Positions 1 to 9,707 of a stretch of DNA of 23,532 nucleotides are shown one piece after another; the first letter of the stretch is position 1, and each line of letters begins with the position of its first letter. The position numbers were made by a program, and so were the translations under genes. Source of the stretch: Apostichopus californicus (Eukaryota; Echinodermata; Holothuroidea; Aspidochirotida; Stichopodidae); the NCBI GenBank assembly GCA_020650975.1, contig JAIPMN010007471.1, positions 1 to 23,532 on the forward strand, in the 5' to 3' direction. The notes beneath the pieces are model-generated. The model did no database searches. It saw only the letters and a list, made by a program, of their open reading frames with translations, and was not told the DNA's origin.

Positions 1-196
1 AAAAATATCTTAAAGGAATTGTCTGGTGGCCATTGAAAGGTATCTTAAAAAAAAGAGCATAATTTTCTGAGTATGTTACCTAAATATCAAAATGCTAAAG
101 TTGCTTTTTCTAGAGAAACGAATTTTTAAACTTTCCAGATGGATATTCCAAAAACTAGCCTATGCCTACTTAAGTTAAATATTAAAACCTTCTTTT

Positions 197-307
197 CCGC
201 CATGGCGGTAAAATGGCGGAAACTCACTTTTGCTATGGCGGAATGTTACTTTTCTTATGGCGGTAAGTTCCATTTTTTATGGCGGAATGTACCGATGGCG
301 GAATGTC
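197..307. repeat. Degenerate 22-bp repeat around ATGGCGG
   Basis: ATGGCGG occurs at 202, 213, 235, 257, 279 and 295, four of these exactly 22 bp apart. The first overlaps a perfect 12-bp palindrome, CCGCCATGGCGG (197-208). The block is GC-richer than its surroundings. A 67-codon open frame through it (139-342) is explained by the repeat and shows no protein family. Confidence 0.75.
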
Positions 308-349
308 ACGGCCCCCGCGAAATGATTGCCAAAATTAGCTGAAAATATT

Positions 350-1424
350 ACGTTTAGACTCCAGTCAGATTATGTAATTTGTTCCAATGGCTTAAACTGG
401 GAGAGTTTTTATACAGCAAAGGGACCATGATTTGAATGTACACCTGGTGTTATTTCTTTCTGAAATAGACTTGAAGCATTCCATAGTGCATAATGGTTTA
501 TATTATGGTCTTAAACCCATAACTGTACTTACGTTAGGGCCAGTGTAACTTAGTGGTTCATTTTAGGTGTTTTAACGCCCGCAGGCCAAAAACATTCCCT
601 TTTCATGCCAAATTTATGTTGGTTTACGTTTGACACTGACATCTTGAGAGACATGTCTTAGAATTTTACTACCAGTCAGCAGCTTTGCAGTTTGTATCTC
701 GAAAATCCTGACTTTCAACGAGCATTGTTTTTTGTCTTTCAGGATGGAGTTTGATAGAAATTTCAGAATATGTTATTGGTATCATTCATTTTGTTTGCTG
801 GTAAGGCTAAGTTTCTTTCTTCACTGAGTTTTTAAAACATAAAGAAACTGACTGTTTTTATTAGTCTTGCATTATCAGCTACTGTAGTGTAGGCTATGCT
901 AATTCTTTTACAAATGGCGCGGCAAAAGTTTCGGGTCGAAAATAAGGAAAATTATCATATTTCTAGCCAATCATAGATGTGATCTGCTTTATTGGCTCCA
1001 ATTGTAGCACGATATAGTTTTGTGATTACGTTATTGACCTGCCAGGGTCGTTAATCAACCTCAGACTTTACAAAATTAGCCTCCATAGCTTCTAAACACC
1101 ATTAGGCTATTTGTGTAAACAGTGTGGAAATATGTTCATGTCTACAGTGTAGTTAATCACACAGCATTCACACAAAGACCCTCATACAAGAAAAAATATG
1201 TGGCAGGCATTGCAGACTAATTGGTAAAAAAAAGTCATTTTAAGAGAATGGCAGGTCCATTATGTTATTTCAAGAAACTTTTCCCATAATAGCTTGCTTA
1301 CAGTTGGGCCCCTGGGGTTTATAAACAGACCTTTAATATCACTTTTTACCATGCCATTGGTATGTTGCCGCAACAATATGTATGCATAGACTAAGCTTAC
1401 TTTAGTTGGTAAATTGTAGTATAG
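350..1424. other. No supported gene
   Basis: AT-rich sequence with no long open frame. One exon-like stretch at 743-800 has good splice signals but no partner exon. I see no other repeat or RNA gene. Confidence 0.6.
743..800 (+). other. Isolated exon-like stretch (58 bp)
   Basis: A pyrimidine-rich acceptor (TTTTTTGTCTTTCAG, ending 742) and a donor CTG|GTAAGG (from 801) bracket 58 bp with an open frame starting ATGGAGTTTGAT at 744 and running 19 codons to the donor. Joined to the proposed leader at 5395 it would meet a stop within a few codons, so it could only be a non-coding 5' exon of the downstream gene or an exon of something outside the window. Evidence is splice-site strength only. Confidence 0.15.
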
Positions 1425-1570
1425 AATTTGCCTAGGTTTGTAGCGTAATTTAGGCTAACTTGCAGTAGGCACACATCGTACAGTTATGATATAGCCTACA
1501 TTAGGCCTAGTGTTACTACTACTAGATAGGTATTAACTAGTATTAGGCCTATACTTAAGTAGGCCTAAGT
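1425..1570. repeat. AGGCCT/TAGGC-rich patch
   Basis: The motif TAGGCCT or close variants (TAGGCT, AGCCTA, CCTAGG) recurs many times, for example AGGCCT at 1503, 1545 and 1561. There is no fixed spacing, so this is simple-sequence enrichment and not a clean tandem array. Confidence 0.5.
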
Positions 1571-2800
1571 TACATGTCCGATCAACTCACAAGGATGAAA
1601 CCGCTTAGTTCCCATTTTGCTAGTAATTCTGGCATAGCGGTTACTTCCTTGGTAAACAAAACATGTTGAGAAAAACCTGTGACAATTTCCAAACCGAGTA
1701 CAAGCCATTACCACAGAACTAAAATACACTAGCCTTAGTTAAATAGAGTGATCATATAGTAAAATTACGTAATAGTTCGCGCACATGGGTTACGTTGGTC
1801 AAAGGTCATATCCAAGGCAACCTAAGACCGTAGTATGTATACACAACTTGGCTGTCGCAACACTAACTCGTAACGCTGCTTGTACTGTACTATCCTACGC
1901 AGCAAATGGTAGTAAAAGATGGGATCGTTGAACAATCTCTGGTCTCTTTGTTAGGATGTTGTTCTGTTTACTTATTGATTGGCGTAGAAAACGCCACATG
2001 ATGTATGTATAATCATCGGTGTTCGTAACTAGGAGATACCATGCCTAACTTGTAAGTTATTGCAGGTTACACCTTAATTTATGTAGTAAATTCTAGCTTA
2101 AGCTTTTCCATTTGTGGTTGGAATTAATGATGTGTCCCGTCAGTGGCCTTACTGAAACAGTATGGAATTGAAAATCACAAATTACACAAGTGGAGGTAGG
2201 TTTTGGACATTCACAGTTAGAATAAGCCTAACGTTAGGTCATCACGTTACTGCTAAGCAATATTTTACTTTTAAGAAGTGCTGGTAAGTGAACACTAACG
2301 TTTCTTATAGTATATAACTTATAAGCCTTGACCAGTAGAAATATGGTTAGACCTAAAGCAAAGGACTAATTTACTCTAAGATGGGATATAATTAAATGAT
2401 AGAACCTGCTTAATCATTAATGCTACTGTACTATTTACATATCTGCATCACAAAGCAAACAATCATGTGTGGCAGAGACTAACAATTTCTGAAATTTAGG
2501 GCTTAGATCACAATGCGGCAAGAGGAAAAGGAAAACATGGCTCAATTAATTCAGCTCAAATTGATCTCATACAGCCTAGGCTAGCTTAGTTGTTCAGGTG
2601 AAAAGATAAATACACAATACAGTGCACAAGGAAACAGATTATGCAAACAAGGCTAGTGACCATCAAGAAAAAGATACACAAGCAAACAGCATCAATTCAA
2701 CAATAGATGCTTACCAAAAGTTACTTTCTTTCTTAGATCAAACAAACCCTGAAGTTACCAAATTGTGATCGCAAGGTGATATTCATGTTATTCATAACTA
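1571..2800. other. No supported gene
   Basis: AT-rich DNA with scattered TAGGC-like words and no open frame of note. The promoter and first exon of the downstream plus-strand gene could lie here, but I cannot place a start site. Confidence 0.5.
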
Positions 2801-2830
2801 GGCCTGAGTCGGGTAGCAAAAATTGGAATC

Positions 2831-2870
2831 GGGTACCTGTTATCATTACCCGGTCGGGTAACAGGTACCC
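2831..2870. repeat. Palindrome with 12-bp perfect arms
   Basis: GGGTACCTGTTA (2831-2842) and its exact reverse complement TAACAGGTACCC (2859-2870) flank a 16-bp centre containing TTACCCGGTCGGG. The word TCGGGTA occurs just upstream and again inside. It lies 12 bp before the foldback element and may be part of it or of a separate small element. Confidence 0.8.
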
Positions 2871-2882
2871 GAAACGGAAGTA

Positions 2883-3347
2883 GGTCACTTCGCCCAACAA
2901 CCATTTCGACCAACCTTACCATTTCGGCCAACCTCGTTGGTCATTTCGCCCAACCTTGCTGGTTATTTCGACCAACATTGATTAAGTAGGTCAGTCAGTA
3001 TGATGGATCAGTATTTTAGGGTTTAGGTTTGATAGGTTTTTATGGAGACCAATTCCCCTTTGTTTGTATAACATTAGATTAACACTATGTAGAACTAGAT
3101 TAACATCTAACGATATCGAACGGACATCACTTTATTTACCTACCACAAAGTTATATAACCCAAAATAAATCAAATTGAACTAGTGAAATAGAAAAAGTGA
3201 TATTATTCTGACTGAATATGAGTAAAGAAATGGTTGGTCGAAATGACGAACAAGGTTGGGTGAAATGACCATGCTGGTTGGGCGAAAATGACCATGCTAG
3301 TTGGGTGAAGTGGCAGTTTGGCGAAATGGTTGTTGAGTGAAGTGACC
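2883..3347. mobile_element. Foldback (MITE-like) element, 465 bp
   Basis: The two ends are inverted repeats. The outer 26 bases at the left (GGTCACTTCGCCCAACAACC and on) match the reverse complement of the right end at 24 positions. Each arm (2883-2980 and 3226-3347) is built of 16-22-bp subrepeats centred on CATTTCGNCCAACC. The core (2981-3225) is AT-rich and non-coding. CCCGAAAC is present on both sides (2868-2875 and 3355-3362) a few bases outside the arms. With no transposase it must be non-autonomous. The minus-strand open frame 3203-3409 is a by-product of the right arm. Confidence 0.85.
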
Positions 3348-3409
3348 AGAAAGCCCCGAAACTCCGGACCGAATATTGCCAAAAAATTGTGATTGAAAAA
3401 TAATCGCAA

Positions 3410-4002
3410 AACTAGCCTAACACAATGTACATAAATGGCAAAAGGTTTCAGCTATTCTCCGCACACTGTACATTCCGCTGAAAAATTTCTTGTGCGGAAT
3501 GAAACTTAGCAAGACCAAATTGTGATGGCACCTAACCTTTTTCACCTTTACGCTATATCGAAAACCATAACCAAATAAGGAGGCGCTGTTTAACTAAAAT
3601 TAATTACCATCGCCACTTGTACTAAATCATCATTCCTAAGCTATATCCTAATTTAATAATCTAGTCTAGGAGCTAAAATCTATCCTGCTACAGTCTTATT
3701 CTTCTCATCTTCTCCATCCTTCTAAATCATTTCAATGTACCTAATCAGTTCAGTAAGCCATTCTGCTCAAAAACAAAACATGGTATATGTTTTGAAGTGG
3801 GAATGTAGTATTTTATGTGCACTGTTGCTGTTGCGATGGATTCTGTGTTGAAATTTTGAGTTTGGTGTTGAGTGATTTTATCCACACACGAAAAAGAATC
3901 ATTAAGAAAGGCTAAAACTTGAAGTAGTTAGTAATTAAAAGAACTATCTACACTACAAGAAAGTTATTTCATGAAATTAATCTTCTGTATTCGCGTGTCT
4001 TG
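3410..4002. other. No supported gene
   Basis: AT-rich sequence without long open frames or obvious repeats. Part may be upstream LINE sequence too decayed to recognise. Confidence 0.5.
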
Positions 4003-4620
4003 ATTACACTAAATACCATGTATTGCATAGCACAAGTGAAGAGAAAGACCTGGGGGTTTTATTCCTGGATTCCATAAAAAAATTAAATCAAATTTCTATC
4101 AAGATGAACAAAGCAAGCAGCTACTGGGTTTGATTAAGAGGGCCTTTCAACCTTTAGATGCTACTTTATTTATTACCTTAAATACAAAGCACCTGTGAGG
4201 CCACATCTGGAATATTGTAATGTTATTTGGTTCCCACATCTATTAAAGAAAGGACATAAACAGTATTGAGAGTGTTCAATGCAGATACACGTCTTGTGCC
4301 TGGTCTGACAGATTACGTGCACTCTAGTTACCTACATTGCCAAAGAAAGAGGTGATCTAATTCAAACTTTAAGTATTGTTCATGGTTTGGAGGATATTGA
4401 GTGTAGCAAATTGTTTACCTTAGATCAGTCTGCCAAACCAGAGGGCACAGAGCTCTACAAAGATTGCCAAGAAGCATTGCAAGTCAAATACACGTCTCAA
4501 CTATTTCTCTTACCGAGTTGTTAATACAAGGAACTCTCTTCCTGAGGTTAGCAACATCATTGAATGACTTCAAGGCAAAACTGGACAACCACTGGAATCT
4601 AAATAATGGGGAACTGTATA
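4003..4620 (+). pseudogene. Decayed 3' end of a LINE-type reverse transcriptase
   Basis: Translated in shifting frames, the segment reads as the C-terminal part of a non-LTR retrotransposon polymerase. In order it gives SEEKDLGVL (about 4035), QLLGLIKRAFQPLDATLFIT (about 4110-4170), YKAPVRPHLEYCNVIWFPHL (about 4186-4245), TRLVPGLTDYV (about 4289), RGDLIQTFSIVHG (about 4349), NYFSYRVVNTRNSLPE (about 4496-4543) and LNDFKAKLDNHW (about 4560-4595). These match the well-known tail of CR1/Jockey-like LINEs. At least three frameshifts and several stops break it, and the 5' part is missing, consistent with an old 5'-truncated insertion. The target site duplication was not found. Confidence 0.85.
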
Positions 4621-5394
4621 GTTTTTAGGCAATTGTGGTTGTACAGTGTATCATTAATGTGTAGTGGTGTTCGTTTATTTCTGTTGTTTGTGAATATTTG
4701 TATCTGTTTTGTGCTAAAAGTTGGGAGGGTTTAAAAAGGGCTTTCCTTTCTTGGAGCCCATAAAGAATCTAGTGTCGTCTCTTTCTTATAATTTTACAGA
4801 GGAAGACTAGGCTATGATCAATTTCAACATCTCACATATGATCAACTTTTCAAAGTAGATTGGAAGTACTAGGTACAGTAGCCTAGACAGCCTAGGGCAT
4901 TTCTTGAATAAAGTCATTCTTTGAGACAATAATTTGATCAATGTTAGACTATGTAAATGAGTTAAGTTAGTTATACCACAGTATGTTTCTGCCAAAGAAA
5001 ATTGTTACTTTCAGTCATGACAGAAACTAATGTATTTGTTGGGTACAGATTATACTGTAAGCGTGTCTGTTGGAATCACAATACAAACTCAAGGGGAATT
5101 TTAAATTGAGAAAGGAAGGCCCATTGTGTGCTGATTTTGTTTTAAATAATAGTAGAGCCGTCAGTCCTAGTTAAAGCTTAAATGGACAATTTCGGGATGT
5201 ATAATAATCAAGAAATGCTCATACAACCTATTGGATTAAATTATGATTTTGATACACTCCTTTAGTACTTTGGCACAACTGATATATATTTCTTTGATAC
5301 ACCTGCAATGAAGATAAAGGTAGTGATAATAACAATGAATACTGCAATAGAGGAAATTAATAAACATATATATTTTCATTTCTCTCATGTACAG
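4621..5394. other. LINE 3' tail and upstream region of the JHY-like gene, no supported gene
   Basis: The first part (to about 4795) may be LINE 3' UTR. The rest is AT-rich and ends in the proposed acceptor at 5394, so it would be a 5' UTR intron or promoter. The minus-strand open frames here are short and lack motifs. Confidence 0.5.
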
Positions 5395-5452
5395 ACATTG
5401 CCCATGTGATATGCAAACATATGATGCCACCTGAAAGCGTATAATCTTCAAC
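5395..5452 (+). promoter_or_regulatory. Probable 5' UTR exon segment with three upstream ORFs
   Basis: A pyrimidine-rich acceptor (TTTCTCTCATGTACAG, ending 5394) suggests that an upstream non-coding exon is spliced here, giving a 58-nt leader before the start codon. The leader contains ATG-TGA at 5404-5409, a seven-codon ORF starting at 5411 and ending at the TGA 5432-5434, and a third ORF whose two adjacent ATGs at 5420-5425 end at a TAA. All three stop before the main ATG, so they could reduce translation or require reinitiation. The acceptor is inferred from sequence alone; transcription could also start inside this area. Confidence 0.45.
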
Positions 5453-8400
5453 ATGGAAGATCCCTTAGTGAGACAACCTAGTTCAGGGACCATCATATCT
5501 CACAATGCTCACTTGCTGTTGGACCCTCCAGAAACTTCAGAAAACAATGGATCTTTTAACAGCGACGACAATGGTCATGATCGGCCAGCAAGTGACTCCT
5601 CGCAGCTTAGTAGGGAGATGGATGCATCACCCATTGATGATGAAGGAAGGAATTCAGACGAAAGTCTTGATGAGGAGGCTAGATATCAAAAAGAACTTAA
5701 AGACAGGGTCAGAAGGTCATATGCAGACCTGGGAATGGAACCAGAAGGAATATTGCTGAAACAGGAGGAGGAGGCAACTCCCCAGGACTCGATAGATATA
5801 AATGAAAACCTAGATTATGGCAAAATAAAAACTGCTAAAAGGGGTGTAATCTCTAATGAGCTCATCGAGGAAGAACAGACAGATGATCAACCTCTGATTT
5901 CATCTCAAGAGGATGGAAGACAAGATGATGATGTTTCTCCTCCGGGTGAATACTCAAAGGAAAGTGTAGCTGTTAACGAGCCTTTTGTCAAAGATGTAAC
6001 TGATCATCAGGTCCAAAACAATGGGATTAATAACGTTTCCGATGAATATGCTTCTGCAGATGAGGTACGCAATGTGAATTCTGCAGCAGGGGAGAGAAGG
6101 GGAGAGGAATTATCAAACAATTACAAATCAGATGTACCTGAGTACCAAAGTGAACGTGTTACATCTCCCGATGCTGCCAGGAGTAGACTTAGTCGCCAAA
6201 GTAAAATACAAGACCAGGAGGAATCCGAAGGTAATAATATTTCAGATGGGAAGAATGTTCTAGGTCTTGAAGATCGGGTCAGGGATGACTTAGAGACTTC
6301 CGGTCAAACATATGCAAATGTAGTACAAGATCAAGGACTTGTTAACGATAACTCAGAGCAGGGTCATGAATATGCAAATGATAACTTGGAGGACAGGAGA
6401 GCTGCGGATGTGTACGGTGATGGATATGCAAATGAGGTGCCAGAGGACACTGCCAATCAGGGTGAACCTCATCCAGGAGAGGAGGAGTATTTAAGAGATA
6501 GTCTAGAAGAGGATGTGCCAAGAGATCTTGAGATGGGTAGAGAACAGGAGTTAAGGAAAGGTCGGAGAGTTGATGAAGAAGATGCTTTCAGGGACAGCTT
6601 GGAGGACCAGACACAACAAGTTATACCCTCCAGGCTTGAAAATGGTATCCATGGTAATGTCAATAACAATGCACAACCCGGTGGGAGTCCACCGGTGCGT
6701 AGTAAGTCCGATCGAACTCATGCAAATGTAGGAAAAGATCAAGGACTCGTCAATGATTCCTCAGAGCAGGATGATGAATATGCAAATGATTACTGGGAGG
6801 ACAGGAGAGTTGAAGGTGTGTATGGTGATGAATATGCAAATAATGCACCGGAGTTATTGCCAGAGGACACTGCCAATCAAGGCCAATCTCATCATTTTCA
6901 TCCTAACAGACGGGAGCCTCAAAGATCACAAGAGAATAATGCTGCACATGATGATGTCAGAGCACCCCCAGTACCTCCACCTATGCCCCCAGAACCACCA
7001 CCGCCTATTCTTAGGGGGAAAACACCACCAGGAGGTGTTTCTTCTAGACCTGCCACAAACCCATTCAGAATAGGTTCTCAGCTAGGAGGTCACCAGTCCT
7101 TGGAGTATATGCCAACTCATCAACAAAACCAAGATGCTCGTAGAGAAAATGACCAGTTCCAGTCAAAAGCAGCTCCTGCTGTGGAAGAACATGAGAGGCC
7201 GTCAGCACAAGGATCTCAAGGCAAAATAGTTAATCTAAGAAATAATCCATACCATGCTGAATTTTTAAACCATGCAGCAATAGAACAACCACTTTCAACA
7301 CATGACCTTCCCCCACATGTCCCACCTCCACCAGCAACAAACAGAAGAGTTCACCCTCCTCCTCCACCTCCACCCCAGTCCCAAACTTTTCAAGACCAGA
7401 ATTTTATTCCAGAGGCAGACCAAGATTATCCGCCTGCAAGACAACCTATTCAAAGTGCTGAGAAACTACTTAATCAACCATCATCTGGTCCGAGTTCAAG
7501 GCAGTTGAATCCTTCTCAGATACCAGAGAATTCCAGACAAGAACTGCAACTGTCAAAGTCTCCATTGAGGGTCCGAGAGTCCCCACGACAAGGGATCAGT
7601 CCATCTCGAACACCGTTACACTTGAGACAACAAGAGAAATCTTACCTCGACCAGTTTAGGGATAAACAGAGATCATCCGATGGTAATAGGCAGGGCGATC
7701 CATCTGATCCGGGTAGGATCAGTCAACATTCAAACAGAAATGTTCAAGATAGACAAGAGGGTTACCCCAATCAGGCCTCCGACAGAGACCTCCCAGTTAG
7801 AACTCTTGAATCTCAAAAAGGGTTTCAGGGTTATGGGAGGAACTCGAGGGGGTCAGGTGCCAACGAAGGGAGCAACGCTTCATCTCAAGGTCAACCTCAG
7901 AGAAATCCGAAAGAAGCAAATGGTAGTCTGGCATCTTTAGAGAGCCTTCGTTTTCAGGGGCTACCAAGACAGGACAGTCACACACAAGCTAACAACAAGG
8001 AGGAGGAGAAAATGATAAAGACATTGCCTTCAGGCGAAATGCTTCATGTGGCATACATTTCTGATGATAGTGATGATGAAGATATGCATTTCGTTGATGA
8101 GATGGGAAATCCGGTCGATACCCACGGCAATCTGCTGACAAAAAGTCCGTCAATGAAAGAGGATCAACCACCAAAGTTAGAGTACAGAATTAAGCCTACC
8201 CCTCCTAAGCAGAAATCCTCATCTGGGGTGAGGTCACCATCAGGGGTCAAACAGGCATCGTCGGGAGGCAGGACAGTTGGAAGTGGTAGAGCACTGGTGA
8301 ATCAGACTGCTCCGGTACCAAGTGCTGTCAGTATCAGGAGGCAAACAACTATCGATAAAGCGGTCGGTGAATCCAAAGCACCCAGTCCTGATGTGCCAGC

Positions 8401-9707
8401 TGCAGAAGAATTTATCACCAAAACAACTGCTCAGATGGAAGGAGAGTTGAGTGGCACGTTACCAGACCCCTCAGCAACTTCCAAAGGGCCACCACCTTCA
8501 GGTAGGAGGTGGACATCTGAGAATGCACAACCATTTGGCAATGTGACAGTAGCCTCACTTCAGGGTCAACCTCAGTATGGATATCCTCCAAATATGAACC
8601 CTGGAATGCACATGGCATATCAAATGCCACATCAGTTTGTAGCTAGTCAAGTCCCAGGCCAGATGGTACTGGCCAACCAACCAGCAATAATCTCTCCTAA
8701 CGCCAGCTACAGTTTTGCTCCTCAAATGTACGCCCAGATACAGCCATCGGTGGCAATGAGTCCAGTCCAGACAATCTTGCAACCCGTAATGCAACATCCT
8801 CAGGTATACATGGGAGGGCCATCTCAATTCCAACCGCAGTTCATGCCAGCCCAAGTTCAAGCGGGACCTAATGTTTATGGAGTACTACAAGGTGAAGTTG
8901 GGGTCAGTGAGAGGAGTGGTCCTTCCCAAGAATCTCAAGTAACAGATAAAAATTTAGATGAAGATGAGGAGGAGGAAGAGTCACCCCAGGAGGAAGAAGA
9001 TGTTCCTCCTGCTTCTGAACAGAGACGAGGCAAACATCCAAAGGGTGTGAGGGGGTTACTAGCAGACAGGAACAAGGAAAAGAGACCTAAGAAGACAATA
9101 CCTAAAGCAGGCAAGAACTTTATAGACGCCAACAAAAACAATGTGAAAAATTTACCCCGAGAGAAAAAATATAAGGATTTGTACGGCAATGTCAAGACCA
9201 AAAAACAACCACTAAACCGTAAAGAGCCGCTTCCAAACATCTCCCAAGATGAGGAGGACAGCGGCGAGGAACGTTGGGCTTATCGAGAGGATGCCAACGG
9301 ATATCGAGAGGATGAAGAATGGGCCAGGCGGTTGGTCGAAGAACAACGGCTCATGGCAGCTCTAAAACGGAACCAGTCGGATTCTAACATCTTAGACCGT
9401 CACACTGGCAGGAGACAAGGTTATGATGACCCGAGGGGTTATGGTGGGGGAACCTATCCACCAGGGGAGAACTGGAAAAATGCAGATGGACAGCCGTATA
9501 GTTACTCTGCCGACAGAGCTGTTACATATGCCAGAATGCAAGGCCCAGGGAACAAAGGCTACAAGCAGAATGTATCCTTCAAAGATGTCTCCATGGTGCC
9601 ACAAGATGGTGGAAGGAGTGGTCCCAGAGAACGGTTCGCCTACACTCATCCAATGCCAACCAGCAGATATAGTCCTTATGATATCCTACCTGATATATCT
9701 GCGGAAG
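5453..9707 (+). CDS. jhy: Coding exon 1 of the JHY-like gene (4255 nt)
   Basis: The ATG at 5453 is the first in-frame ATG after an in-frame TGA at 5432-5434, and its context (AACATGG) is favourable with G at +4. The frame is open for 1418 codons and ends one base into codon 1419 at the donor AAG|GTAAGT (9705-9713). Unspliced reading would continue to a TAG at 9872-9874, but that tail is hydrophobic, unlike the rest, and runs into a dispersed repeat, so it is intron. Composition is strongly disordered: Gln, Ser, Asp, Glu, Pro and Asn dominate. The exon is unusually long for an invertebrate gene with otherwise small exons (138-228 nt). Confidence 0.93.

Noticed and set aside
139..342. 67-codon protein
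   Set aside because: Most of it is generated by the ATGGCGG repeat. No family match is apparent.
3203..3409. Minus-strand 68-codon protein
   Set aside because: It reads through the right arm of the foldback element and has no independent support.
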